Source: an uncultured Erysipelotrichaceae bacterium
Lineage (GTDB): Bacteria; Bacillota_I; Bacilli_A; Erysipelotrichales; Erysipelotrichaceae
NCBI GenBank assembly: GCA_902803275.1
Contig: CADCPE010000130.1
Location: 1-17,220, forward strand
Length of the DNA: 17,220 nt
Direction of reading: 5' to 3'
Shown: positions 1-7,413 of the stretch, piece after piece
Numbering within the stretch: position 1 is the first letter of the stretch
Layout: each line of letters opens with the position of its first letter
The notes under the pieces: model-generated
Told to the model about the DNA's origin: nothing
The model's input: only the letters and a program-made list of their open reading frames with translations
The model's database searches: none
Program-made: the position numbers and the translations under genes

Positions 1-2432
1 AGGAATGGGATACATGCAGCCGCAACAGAAACGATCTGTTTTGGCGAAACGTCAGCCAGTTCGACATCGGCTTTGTCAGCCATGATCGTTTCACCGGCTT
101 TTCTGGCAACGACCTGATTATTGACGAGCTTGCCGTTAATAACCTCGTTGGCCTGGGCGATGATGTAATCGGCTTCATCATCAGCAGAAAGATAAATGTA
201 ATCTTCCGATACATTACCCTTCTTGTCGACCTTGCGGTACGGAGTCTGAATGAATCCGTATTCGTTGATCTTTGCATATGTAGTCAGATAAGAGATCAGA
301 CCGATGTTCTGGCCTTCAGGCGTCTCGATCGGGCAGATTCTGCCATAGTGAGAGTTATGAACGTCACGGACTTCAAATCCGGCTCTTTCTCTGGTCAGAC
401 CACCAGGACCTAAAGCAGAGATACGACGCTTGTTCGTAAGTTCTGCCAGCGGATTCTGCTGATCCATGAATTGTGATAGCTGTGAAGATGAGAAGAATTC
501 TCTGATCGCGCCGGAGAGCGGACGGTTATTGGTCAAAGTCTTAGGTGTCGCATTCTCGATCTCGGTAATGGACATCTTTTCCTTGACGGCCTTTTCCATC
601 CTTGACAGACCGATACGGAACTGGTTCTGGATCAGTTCACCGACGGTCCTGATCCTTCTGTTTCCGAGCATATCGATATCATCTGTCGTTCCTACGCCAT
701 CAAGCAGTGTGAACATGTAGTTATAGAAAGCTATCATGTCAGACATCGTGATGCATTTCTTGGAATTGAGAGGATCGATACCGATCAGCTTGATCTCATT
801 TTCAGGAGCGGCAGGGTTCTTGATCATGACGACCTGGCAGGCTGTACCAACCAGCCAAGCGGAGATCTTTTCACCGCTGTCGACTCTGGCCTTGATCGCC
901 TCTTCCTTGTCAGACATCAGCATATATGAGTCATGATCAGGGAGATAGTAAGGCATAGCCTGTTCATCTTCAACTTCAATATCGTTGGAATTCTTGTCAG
1001 TAAGACGTCCTAAGACGAACAGTCTCTGGCCAAGATCCATGACCGCATTGTAGTTTTCAGAGCTCAGAGCTACTTCCTTGGCGATAATGCCTGAGTAGAT
1101 TCTGACTGTTTCAATTTCCTTGGCAATAGTTTTAACATCTTCGAGTGTCAAAACAGTGCCCATGAAATAGGTCTTGTCAGCAAGATAGACGTCATTAGCC
1201 AGGATCCTGCCCTTGAGCGCCAGCTTATCCCTGGTGGATACTTCAGCGATCGCAGGATGCGAGAACATGTGTCTGAACGGGAATGCTTCAACATGGCTGC
1301 CCTTGGTGAGTTCTTCTCTCAGAACATTCCTTTCCGCCTTCTCGATCAGTGTTCCGGCTTTGTAGAGTATTGAACCGTCAGCCTTGTACAGATCCTGTGC
1401 AAGTTCATGGTGTTCAATACGGTCAATGACGTTGAGTTTCTTTCCGAGTTTGTAACGGCCGGCTGAAGTAAGATCATACTTCTTCTGATCAAAGAACTTC
1501 GCATTCATCAGGTTGGCTGCACCTTCAACAGTAGGAACTTCATCCTGTTTCTGGTTCTTGTGCATTTCCAGCAGTGCTGCGTCAGTAGTCTTGGTCTTGT
1601 CGGCCTGAAGAGTATTGGTTATCTCTTCATACGCACCCAGGAATGAGGTGTAAATAGCTTCGTAGATGTTCAGGAATTCTCTGTCATCGTTCTGATTGAT
1701 CAGATCTTCATAGACATTGAGATCCATGGCTTTTAGGAAAGTCTTGACTCTTTCGACATCAAAACCGTCTTCGCCCTTTTCCAGGTTCAATGAGAAGCCG
1801 ATACACTTCAGTAATATCGTAGATAAGATCTTACGCTTTCTGTCGACAGACATATTCATGATTCTGCCTAAGGCGTTCTTCTTATCATCAGTTAAGAATT
1901 CAAGCCAGGTACCTCTGGAAGGAATGAGCTCACCAGAGAATGCTTCCTTGCCTGTCTTATCATCAGTTTCAGTGTCAAAATATGCGCCCGGCGATCTTAC
2001 GATCTGTGAAACAATGACGCGTTCGGCACCGTTGATGATGAATGTTCCGGTCGGTGTCATCATCGGGAAATCGCCTAAGAAGACTTCTTCCTTCTTGGTG
2101 ATGACCTCACCTGTCTCTTCATCGATTATTTCCAACTCCATGTTGGCTTTTAATGGCGCGCGGTAGTCTTCTTCACGGAATTTTGTTTCCGCTACCGAAT
2201 ATTTTGGTTCACCGAATTCAAAATCTAACAGTTTTAAACGGATGTTGCCGCTATAGTTCTGGATCGGGTAGATGTCATCAAAGACTTCTTTGATTCCCTT
2301 CTCTGTAAACCACTTGAAAGAATCAGTCTGTACCTCCACAAGATTAGGCAGTTCAAGATTGCCTGATACTTTGGAATAGTCACGGCGTGATGTATGTCTT
2401 CCCGAATGCAAGGTTTTGTAAGTTTGTTTCAT
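1..2432 (-). CDS. rpoB: DNA-directed RNA polymerase beta subunit, N-terminal ~810 residues (3' end outside window)
   Basis: Catalytic beta subunit of RNA polymerase. The reading frame is open from the ATG at 2432 to the left edge, so about 810 of the usual ~1,200 residues are present. The start MKQTYKTLHSGR has an AAAGGA Shine-Dalgarno element about 9 nt upstream. Characteristic stretches are the PMMTPTGTFIINGAERVIVSQ segment (near residue 125), the fork/rifampicin region with SQLSQFMDQQNPLAELTNKRR (residues ~650-670), RISALGPGGLTRERAGFEVRD after it, and CPIETPEGQNIGLISYL. Residue 667 is Asn (codon 432-434), where most bacteria have His (E. coli 526), and the neighbouring S522 equivalent is Ala. 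It follows the ybxB-type methyltransferase by 37 nt with no terminator between, so it is probably transcribed from the rplJ promoter. Identity is certain. Confidence 0.98.
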   Translation of the reverse strand, partial: MKQTYKTLHSGRHTSRRDYSKVSGNLELPNLVEVQTDSFKWFTEKGIKEVFDDIYPIQNYSGNIRLKLLDFEFGEPKYSVAETKFREEDYRAPLKANMELEIIDEETGEVITKKEEVFLGDFPMMTPTGTFIINGAERVIVSQIVRSPGAYFDTETDDKTGKEAFSGELIPSRGTWLEFLTDDKKNALGRIMNMSVDRKRKILSTILLKCIGFSLNLEKGEDGFDVERVKTFLKAMDLNVYEDLINQNDDREFLNIYEAIYTSFLGAYEEITNTLQADKTKTTDAALLEMHKNQKQDEVPTVEGAANLMNAKFFDQKKYDLTSAGRYKLGKKLNVIDRIEHHELAQDLYKADGSILYKAGTLIEKAERNVLREELTKGSHVEAFPFRHMFSHPAIAEVSTRDKLALKGRILANDVYLADKTYFMGTVLTLEDVKTIAKEIETVRIYSGIIAKEVALSSENYNAVMDLGQRLFVLGRLTDKNSNDIEVEDEQAMPYYLPDHDSYMLMSDKEEAIKARVDSGEKISAWLVGTACQVVMIKNPAAPENEIKLIGIDPLNSKKCITMSDMIAFYNYMFTLLDGVGTTDDIDMLGNRRIRTVGELIQNQFRIGLSRMEKAVKEKMSITEIENATPKTLTNNRPLSGAIREFFSSSQLSQFMDQQNPLAELTNKRRISALGPGGLTRERAGFEVRDVHNSHYGRICPIETPEGQNIGLISYLTTYAKINEYGFIQTPYRKVDKKGNVSEDYIYLSADDEADYIIAQANEVINGKLVNNQVVARKAGETIMADKADVELADVSPKQIVSVAAACIPF

Positions 2433-2469
2433 TAGCGCCGTCCTTTCAAATAATTAATATTGTGTAGAA

Positions 2470-3060
2470 TCAGTTAAAACTATCGATCACGAGATAGCCA
2501 CCATCCCGCTCAATAGTTCTGACTGTAGTAAATAGTGTTTCAAGTTTCTTCATGCTCGACGCTGCTCCCTGAGCTTTTCTGATCACGATATAGAAATGAC
2601 CATTCTCATTGAGCATTTCCTTTGATTTCTCATACAGCGAATAGATCACTGCCTTTCCGGCCCTGATGGGCGGATTGAGCACGATCGTATCAAACCTATG
2701 ATCCAGTCTGGAAATATCGTCGCATAAATGGACTTTAATATCTGTTGAGTTGTTCGAATTATTCAGTTCGCACAGTTTCACTGCTCTTGAATTCACGTCA
2801 ACCATCTCGACCTCAAGATCAGGATTGAACCTCTTGATGATGATGCCGATCGGACCGTATCCGCAGCCAAGATCCAGCAGTGTGCTTCCCAAATCCTTCT
2901 TATAAATACTTTTAACTAAGATATAACTACCGTAATCCACGCCTTTCTTGGAAAAGACGCCATTATCGGTAGTGAAACGGAAAACCTCATTATCGAAATA
3001 ATACGTGAATTCCTTTTGATCGGAACTCAGATCTTTATTATCCGTATAATAATGGTTCAT
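2470..3060 (-). CDS. Class I SAM-dependent methyltransferase, RsmC/YbxB type (predicted 16S rRNA guanine-N2 methyltransferase)
   Basis: A 196-residue single-domain methyltransferase of the small RsmC-like (MTS) family. The SAM-binding glycine motif LLDLGCGYGPIG lies at residues 61-72, an acidic motif MVDVNSRAV at ~86-94, and the catalytic NPP motif LNPPIRAG at 128-135, which is typical of N2-guanine methyltransferases. The length equals one catalytic half of E. coli RsmC, as in B. subtilis YbxB. The position between rplL and rpoB is the conserved YbxB position in Bacillota. The start lies 4 nt after the rplL stop, and I see no Shine-Dalgarno sequence in the A/T-rich junction, so translation may be coupled to rplL termination. 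The 16S rRNA target is assumed from the family. The fold and cofactor are well supported. Confidence 0.9.
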   Translation of the reverse strand: MNHYYTDNKDLSSDQKEFTYYFDNEVFRFTTDNGVFSKKGVDYGSYILVKSIYKKDLGSTLLDLGCGYGPIGIIIKRFNPDLEVEMVDVNSRAVKLCELNNSNNSTDIKVHLCDDISRLDHRFDTIVLNPPIRAGKAVIYSLYEKSKEMLNENGHFYIVIRKAQGAASSMKKLETLFTTVRTIERDGGYLVIDSFN

Positions 3061-3064
3061 TTAA

Positions 3065-3436
3065 TTATTTGATTTCGACAGTAGCTCCTGCGTCAACTAA
3101 TTTCTTCTTGATTTCTTCAGCTTCTTCTACACTAATATTTTCTTTGATTGGACTTGGACACTTATCAACTACACCCTTGGCTTCAACTAAGCCTAAGCCT
3201 GTGATTTCCTTAACGACCTTGATAACAGCAGTTTTGCTGTCGCCAAATGCAGATAAGATAACAGATACAACTGATGGGCCAGCAGCAACTTCTTCAGCCG
3301 GTGCAGCAGCAACAGCTACCGGAGCAGCAGCAGTAACGCCGAATTTTTCTTCAATTGCTTTTACTAAATCGTTTAACTCTAAGATGCTTGCTTCTTCTAA
3401 GTAAGCTAAGATATCATCATGTGATAATTTTGCCAT
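3065..3436 (-). CDS. rplL: 50S ribosomal protein L7/L12
   Basis: Stalk protein of the large ribosomal subunit, which recruits and stimulates translational GTPases. It has 123 residues, the usual size. The N-terminal dimerisation helices (residues ~1-33, ILELNDLVKAIEEKFGV) are followed by an Ala/Pro/Val-rich hinge (~34-53). The C-terminal domain holds the family signature VIKVVKEITGLGLVEAKGVVD (~71-91) and ends EEIKKKLVDAGATVEIK. An AAGGAG element lies about 10 nt before the ATG. It follows rplJ by 23 nt, the normal arrangement for the L10-L12 pair, whose products assemble as L10(L12)n. Expression is expected to follow the L10 leader upstream of rplJ. Confidence 0.98.
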   Translation of the reverse strand: MAKLSHDDILAYLEEASILELNDLVKAIEEKFGVTAAAPVAVAAAPAEEVAAGPSVVSVILSAFGDSKTAVIKVVKEITGLGLVEAKGVVDKCPSPIKENISVEEAEEIKKKLVDAGATVEIK

Positions 3437-3459
3437 TATAATTTTTCTCCTTTTCTTTC

Positions 3460-4107
3460 CTATTCAGCAGCTTTTACTTCTGCTTCTTCCTTTGCAGCTT
3501 TTTCAGGTGCTGCTTCTTCCTTGGCTTCCTTTTCAGGTTTAGCCTCTTCTTTTACAGGTGCTTCTTCCTTAGCTTCAGCAGCTGGTGCTTCAGCCTTGGT
3601 CTCCGCAACTGGTGCTGTAGCCTCCTTAGCTTCAGCAACAGCCTTGACGACTCTTGCGAATGAGCTTACAGGTGACTGCAGACAGCTCAGCAACATAGAC
3701 AGCATACCGTCACGGTTAGGCAGTAATGAAAGTTCTTTAACAGTAGCTTCATCAACGACTTTGCCTTCAACGATACCCTTCTTAAGTATTAGAGCTTTGT
3801 GCTTCTTCGCGAACTTGGCGAGGACTCTTGCCGGTGCAGTTGCATCTTTAGAGAATGCGAATGCGTTTGGACCGACTAAGGCGTCTTTCAGAGCTTCGAA
3901 ACCACAGTCATCACACGCTCTTTCAAACATGGTGTTCTTGTAAACCTTGAATTCAACATCCTCGGCTCTCAAACTGCGTCTGAGTTCTGTAACTTCGGCA
4001 ACGCTAAGACCGCGATACTCGCAGACGATAGTAGAATCAGAGTTCTTGATCTTGTCAGTGATCTCTGTTACGACAGCCTGCTTGTTACTTAATACAGCTT
4101 TATTCAT
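3460..4107 (-). CDS. rplJ: 50S ribosomal protein L10 with an extended Ala/Glu/Lys/Pro C-terminal tail
   Basis: Base of the ribosomal stalk: it binds 23S rRNA and holds L7/L12 dimers on its C-terminal helix. The start MNKAVLSNKQ is chosen because it has a GAGGG element just upstream and matches the family N-terminus. A further in-frame ATG at 4137 falls beside the T-tract of the leader terminator and is less likely. The globular domain is typical (EYRGLSVAEVTELRR at 30-44, YKNTMFERA at 56-64, LVGPNAFAF at 77-85). The helix that carries L12 is around 135-160. The protein has 215 residues, whereas the family is usually about 165-175. The excess is a low-complexity tail (~161-215) of alternating Ala, Glu, Lys and Pro. 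Its product is expected to repress its own operon through the L10 leader. Confidence 0.96.
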   Translation of the reverse strand: MNKAVLSNKQAVVTEITDKIKNSDSTIVCEYRGLSVAEVTELRRSLRAEDVEFKVYKNTMFERACDDCGFEALKDALVGPNAFAFSKDATAPARVLAKFAKKHKALILKKGIVEGKVVDEATVKELSLLPNRDGMLSMLLSCLQSPVSSFARVVKAVAEAKEATAPVAETKAEAPAAEAKEEAPVKEEAKPEKEAKEEAAPEKAAKEEAEVKAAE

Positions 4108-4243
4108 GCTCCCTCTTTCTAACACCCATATACTCATAAAAATAAAACCTGTATCACATAGACACAGGTTAAAAAATCAAATCTGATTAACCTCGGTAAC
4201 ATTATTAAGCATATAGCCGTTACTGTCTATGGTATATCGATGC
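4108..4243 (-). ncRNA. L10 ribosomal-protein leader with attenuator (autoregulatory 5' UTR of rplJ-rplL)
   Basis: From the predicted transcription start (~4243) to the rplJ start there are about 136 nt that match what I know of the Bacillota L10 leader. They include a conserved-looking ACCATAGACAGTAACGG block and a GTTACCGAGGTTAA block. The leader can form two exclusive structures. One is a terminator hairpin at 4146-4170 (AACCTGT... pairing ...ACAGGTT, about 10 bp with one G-U) followed by a T-rich run. The other is an antiterminator in which AGGTTAA (4193-4187) pairs with TTAACCT (4172-4166), which takes the 5' arm of the terminator. In B. subtilis L10(L12)4 binding to such a leader favours termination. 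The same logic is inferred here. Confidence 0.85.
4136..4170 (-). terminator. Intrinsic terminator / attenuator of the L10 leader
   Basis: On the minus strand a stem AACCTGTGTC / GATACAGGTT with loop TATGT is followed directly by TTATTTTTAT. It lies inside the rplJ leader, 29 nt before the start codon, so it acts as a conditional attenuator rather than the end of surE transcripts. Its 5' arm overlaps the antiterminator pairing described for the leader. Confidence 0.8.
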
Positions 4244-4249
4244 TTGATT

Positions 4250-4278
4250 ATTATATATTTTTTGCTTTCTGTTTTCAA
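4250..4278 (-). promoter_or_regulatory. Sigma-A type promoter of the rplJ-rplL-rsmC-rpoB operon
   Basis: On the minus strand TTGAAA (4278-4273) is separated by exactly 17 nt from a perfect TATAAT (4255-4250), with an A-rich spacer. The predicted start is near 4243, just upstream of the L10 leader. It lies immediately after surE, so the ribosomal/RNA polymerase genes can be transcribed independently of the upstream operon. Confidence 0.85.
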
Positions 4279-4280
4279 GA

Positions 4281-4299
4281 AAAATCGCTGTTTTACAGC
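4281..4299 (-). terminator. Weak candidate terminator overlapping the surE stop codon
   Basis: A short stem GCTGT-AAA-ACAGC includes the surE TAA and is followed by GATTTTTC. Only 5 bp pair, so termination would be inefficient. It sits directly before the rplJ promoter, where a transcript end would be expected. Confidence 0.35.
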
Positions 4300-5051
4300 A
4301 TTTTTTCCACATGTTTGAGGTATTCCTGATGAATATGGTAGTTATACAGCGGTGAAACGGCTACATAACCCTTTTTGACTACTGAATAGTCACATTCAAG
4401 ATCCTCCGGATCATAATCGACGCTGACGATTACATCATTGATCCTGATATAGCTGATTCCCTCTTCATTTATCATGGAAAGATTGTTGTCGTAGTGAAGA
4501 ACAGCCATGTTCTTACAGACTCTGATGCCCTTCACTTCTGCCATTTTGAGGTTTGGAACATTGATGTTCAGAAAGTAATCGTTTCTTTTTTCATCCTGCA
4601 GATACTTCTGTGCGATCATAAGTGCATATTCGCCGGCTGTGTCAAAATCAACATCCTTTCCATAGTCGATGCTTACCGCAACCGAAGGGATCCTGTGGAT
4701 ATAGGCTTCTCTGGCAGCGGCGATCGTACCCGAATAGACGATATCGGTCGAAACATTGAGCCCGATATTGATGCCGGAAACCACCAGATCGATCCTGTCC
4801 TTAAACAGAAAATCAAGTCCGAGATATACGCAGTCGGCAGGCGTTCCCCATAGGGCATAGGCCTCCGCCGCGTTTTCCAGGTCTCTTTTCTCGATCTTTA
4901 CTTTTCCCACGCAGGTCAGATGATGGGAATTGGAGCTTCTTTCTCCCTCGGGAGCTACAACGTATACGTTGCCCAGCCTGCTGAAGGCCCTGGCCAGGCT
5001 TTTTATACCGGCTGAATTGATGCCGTCATCATTGCTAATCAGTATATTCAT
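4293..5051 (-). CDS. surE: 5'/3'-nucleotidase SurE
   Basis: A metal-dependent phosphatase that removes phosphate from nucleoside monophosphates (survival protein E family). It has 252 residues, the normal length. The N-terminus MNILISNDDGINSAGIKSLA carries the metal-binding Asp pair D8-D9. APEGERSSNSHHLT (33-46) is the Ser-containing metal loop. LWGTPADCVYLGL (68-79) and VVSGINIGLNVSTDIVYSGT (90-109, N95) match the family active site. The start overlaps the stop of the HAD phosphatase gene by 4 nt (ATGA), and it is the last gene of the pot-dtd-surE unit. The loop reads SSNS where many homologues have SGxS. The remaining ligands are intact, so I expect an active enzyme. Confidence 0.95.
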   Translation of the reverse strand: MNILISNDDGINSAGIKSLARAFSRLGNVYVVAPEGERSSNSHHLTCVGKVKIEKRDLENAAEAYALWGTPADCVYLGLDFLFKDRIDLVVSGINIGLNVSTDIVYSGTIAAAREAYIHRIPSVAVSIDYGKDVDFDTAGEYALMIAQKYLQDEKRNDYFLNINVPNLKMAEVKGIRVCKNMAVLHYDNNLSMINEEGISYIRINDVIVSVDYDPEDLECDYSVVKKGYVAVSPLYNYHIHQEYLKHVEKML

Positions 5052-5722
5052 AAGTTCACCCTTTCAAATATTTCAATCAGTTCTCTGAGATCGCGGATCC
5101 TGTATCCTTTGTAGGCAAAGGCAGGTCTTTCTTCATCTTCTACAAGCCACACGGTCTTTATTCCTGAAAGCAGAGCTCCCAGAATGTCTGTTGAAAAGAC
5201 ATCGCCGATCATCAAAGCTTCATCCGCTTTCACGCCGAGTTTTTCCAATGTGTATTCAAACAGTTTCGGATCAGGCTTGTGGATGCCCACATCGCCGCTC
5301 ACCACAACGGTATCGAAATATTCTGCAATGTTCACATGATCGATCTTGTTGTGCTGTATTGTCGAATCGCCGTTTGACAGGATCGCAAGTTTATATCTGC
5401 CCTGCAGTTTTTCCAGTACTTCAATTGTCTCTTCCTTGAGAACGTTATAGCTCCAGGCCCTTTGAAGGAAGCTTTTCCGGAAATCTTCTTCAAACCCGTC
5501 AGGAAACAGATGGCCATACCTGGCCATGAACGCAGGCAACCGCAGATTGAATTCGTTGATACCGTTGAGGTCATAATACATCAGATCCTGCAGCAGAGCC
5601 TCAAATTCAATGTCGCTCAACTGTTTCACGAACGGCCTCAGGTATTCATTATAAAAACAATAGACACTTTCCGTTCTGTTTGACAATGTTCCGTCATAAT
5701 CAAAAATAAGTGCCTTAATCAT
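5048..5722 (-). CDS. HAD-superfamily phosphatase, subfamily IA (YjjG/phosphoglycolate phosphatase-like)
   Basis: A 224-residue Mg-dependent phosphohydrolase. Motif I FDYDGTL places nucleophile and acid/base Asp at D8 and D10. Motif II is ILSNGDS (S116), motif III is HKPDP (K149), and motif IV is MIGDVFSTDILGA (D174, D179). A helical cap of the C1 type lies between residues ~15 and ~95. I chose the ATG at 5722, which starts MIKALIFDYDG. An upstream in-frame start at 5767 would add 15 basic residues entirely inside the preceding gene. The start overlaps the DUF951 gene by 8 nt, with GGAAG upstream. The substrate cannot be read from sequence. A nucleotide monophosphate is plausible given the overlapping surE. 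Confidence 0.9.
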   Translation of the reverse strand: MIKALIFDYDGTLSNRTESVYCFYNEYLRPFVKQLSDIEFEALLQDLMYYDLNGINEFNLRLPAFMARYGHLFPDGFEEDFRKSFLQRAWSYNVLKEETIEVLEKLQGRYKLAILSNGDSTIQHNKIDHVNIAEYFDTVVVSGDVGIHKPDPKLFEYTLEKLGVKADEALMIGDVFSTDILGALLSGIKTVWLVEDEERPAFAYKGYRIRDLRELIEIFERVNL

Positions 5723-5921
5723 TGCTTTCTTCCGCTTTCCGGATGATCTTCTTGCATTTGCGTTCAAACTCCGGTCTTTCCATCATGACCACAGCCTGAC
5801 ATCCTTCACATTTGATCTTGATGTCGACGCCCATCCTGATGATCTTCCAGTAATGCGATTTCCTGCAGGGATGATCTTTCTTCATCTGCACGATATCATT
5901 AAGTCCGTAGTTTTCTACCAT
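5715..5921 (-). CDS. DUF951 family small zinc-binding-like protein (YyzM type)
   Basis: A 68-residue protein with the DUF951 pattern: a start of the form YGLNDIVQMKKDHPC, then W-x-I-I-R-M-G-V-D-I-K-I-K-C-x-x-C and a basic C-terminus. Cysteines at 19, 38, 41 and 56 (CxxC at 38-41) suggest a metal-binding ribbon, and conserved Arg/Lys suggest nucleic acid contact. Both are inferences, because the family has no well-established function that I know of. The gene starts 7 nt inside dtd with TGAGGA 5 nt upstream and overlaps the next gene by 8 nt, so it is surely co-translated with both. It contains no membrane segment or signal. Confidence 0.85.
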   Translation of the reverse strand: MVENYGLNDIVQMKKDHPCRKSHYWKIIRMGVDIKIKCEGCQAVVMMERPEFERKCKKIIRKAEESND

Positions 5922-6364
5922 AAATCCTCACTATCCAAGATTATTGTAACAGGTCCATCATTTGTAAGGCTGATCTTCATATCAGCCCCGAAGATGCCCT
6001 CTTCAACTTCAATGTCAAGTTTCCTTAAGCTTTCATTAAAATACCGATAAAGTTCCCTGGCCTTATCACCGCCTAAGGCATCCGTAAAGCTTGGCCGGTT
6101 GCCCTTGGCACAGTCGGCATAAAGGGTAAACTGTGAGATTGACAGGATCTTTCCTTTCACATCATGGATCGAAAGATTGATCTTGTCGTTTTCATCGGAG
6201 AAGATCCTCAATTTGCTCAGCTTCTCAGCCATCTTACCAACGATCTTTTCATCATCATTGACCCCTAAACCAACTAAAACCATATAACCGACATCAATAC
6301 TGCCGGTTATATGGTCTTCTACTTTACATTCAGCTTTACTTACTCTTTGAACTACCAGTCTCAT
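5915..6364 (-). CDS. dtd: D-aminoacyl-tRNA deacylase (D-Tyr-tRNA deacylase)
   Basis: A cytoplasmic proofreading enzyme that removes D-amino acids (and misattached Gly) from tRNA. It has 149 residues, the typical length. The N-terminus MRLVVQRVSKAECKVE is characteristic. The catalytic SQFTL motif is at 77-81 and the Gly-cisPro motif NDGPVT at 135-140. Conserved GNRPSFTDA lies at 88-96 and FGADMKISL at 125-133. The ATG shares one base with the potD stop (TAATG), and no strong Shine-Dalgarno sequence is seen, so translation is likely coupled. Its placement behind a polyamine transporter is not a functional link I know of. It looks like operon hitch-hiking. Confidence 0.96.
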   Translation of the reverse strand: MRLVVQRVSKAECKVEDHITGSIDVGYMVLVGLGVNDDEKIVGKMAEKLSKLRIFSDENDKINLSIHDVKGKILSISQFTLYADCAKGNRPSFTDALGGDKARELYRYFNESLRKLDIEVEEGIFGADMKISLTNDGPVTIILDSEDLW

Positions 6365-7413
6365 TATTTGGTATTCTTAACCTTGACCCAGAGTTCAGAG
6401 ATCGTCTTGAGTACTTCCTCGTTGTTATGGAAGACTTCATCGTTAGCGTTCATATCTCTAGGGATATAGGCATCGATCCCTTCGAACTCGCCGCCTGCTG
6501 AAGAAAGATCCTTCAGAGCCTGAGCATTGACTGAGCTGTAGCCGACGAAGACTGAGTTTTCCATCTGCGGATCGTAATCGATGATGTAGTTCATGAACTT
6601 ATAGGCATTCTCGACGTTCTTGGCATCCTTGTGGATGACCATGGCATCGACGAAGTAGTTTGTGCCCTCTGCCGGAGCCCAGTAAGCCATATTCTCATTT
6701 TCTACGTTGATGTATGCAGCATCTCCGGAATACATCATGCCCATGGCCTTCTCGCCATTAGCGAGTCCATCGATGGCCTCGTCCGTTACATAGGCAGGAT
6801 CCATATTCTTGGCGATGTCAATGAGCCATTCATATGAAGCATTGAGCTCATCAGGATTGTCCGTATTCATGGAATAGCCCAAAGCCTTTTCCGCCATCAT
6901 GAAGGAGTCTCTGATCGAATCATACATGTAGATCATGCCTTTATATTTGGTGTTTCTAAGAACGTCCCAGCCCTGACTTTCCACATCGTTTGGATCGATC
7001 AGCGTTGAATCATAGCAGATACCGACATTGCCCCAGAAATAAGGAACTGAATAATCGTTATTCGGATCAAAATCCATATTCAATACCTGAGGATAGAGCT
7101 GGTCCATATTAGGGATCTTGCTCTTGTCGATCTTCTGGATCATCTTTTCTGAGATCAGTCTTTCGATCATGTAGTCACTAGGAATAATGATGTCATAGAC
7201 TGTGCCGCCAAGCAGCTTGGTATACATTGATTCATTGGAATCGAATGTCGTGATGCTGACCTTGATATTGGTCTCCTTTTCAAAATCTCTGATAACTTCA
7301 TCGGAAATATATTCACCCGGTAAGAAGATCTGAACTTCACCGGCATCATATTTCTGGCCGCTGCAGCCGGCAAGCATTACCAGCACGAATAATAAACTAA
7401 GCAGTTTTTTCAT
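6364..7413 (-). CDS. potD: Spermidine/putrescine ABC transporter, substrate-binding lipoprotein
   Basis: Captures polyamines outside the membrane and delivers them to PotBC. The product has 349 residues with a lipoprotein signal (MKKLLSLLFVLVMLAGC, lipobox LAGC, lipidated Cys17). The mature part is a periplasmic-binding fold: VQIFLPGEYISDEVIRDFEKE near the N-terminus, YDIIIPSDYMIERLI (~85-100), DYSVPYFWGNVGICYDS (~125-140), then MMYSGDAAY and a C-terminal region rich in aromatic and acidic residues, as expected for a cation-binding pocket. Two adjacent ATGs exist (7416 and 7413). The second is preferred because AGGAGG then lies 7 nt upstream. The start overlaps the end of potC by 17 nt. Whether it prefers spermidine or putrescine cannot be told. 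Confidence 0.94.
   Translation of the reverse strand: MKKLLSLLFVLVMLAGCSGQKYDAGEVQIFLPGEYISDEVIRDFEKETNIKVSITTFDSNESMYTKLLGGTVYDIIIPSDYMIERLISEKMIQKIDKSKIPNMDQLYPQVLNMDFDPNNDYSVPYFWGNVGICYDSTLIDPNDVESQGWDVLRNTKYKGMIYMYDSIRDSFMMAEKALGYSMNTDNPDELNASYEWLIDIAKNMDPAYVTDEAIDGLANGEKAMGMMYSGDAAYINVENENMAYWAPAEGTNYFVDAMVIHKDAKNVENAYKFMNYIIDYDPQMENSVFVGYSSVNAQALKDLSSAGGEFEGIDAYIPRDMNANDEVFHNNEEVLKTISELWVKVKNTK

Noticed and set aside
466..2166. Several plus-strand open frames opposite rpoB
   Set aside because: They lie antisense to a continuous, highly conserved rpoB frame, show no family motifs or ribosome sites, and are shadows of its codon use.
4108..4137. Longer L10 start (MSIWVLERGS... extension)
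   Set aside because: The extra codons fall on the T-tract end of the leader attenuator and its ribosome site; the ATG at 4107 has a proper ribosome site and the family N-terminus.
4303..4311. Another TTTTCCACA in the surE 3' end
   Set aside because: It encodes conserved reading-frame residues (VEK), is a single copy and has no inverted partner, so chance explains it.
5715..5767. Longer start for the HAD phosphatase (MNANARRSSGKRKK...)
   Set aside because: The extension is the out-of-frame 3' end of the DUF951 gene; the fold starts directly at MIKALIFDYDG.
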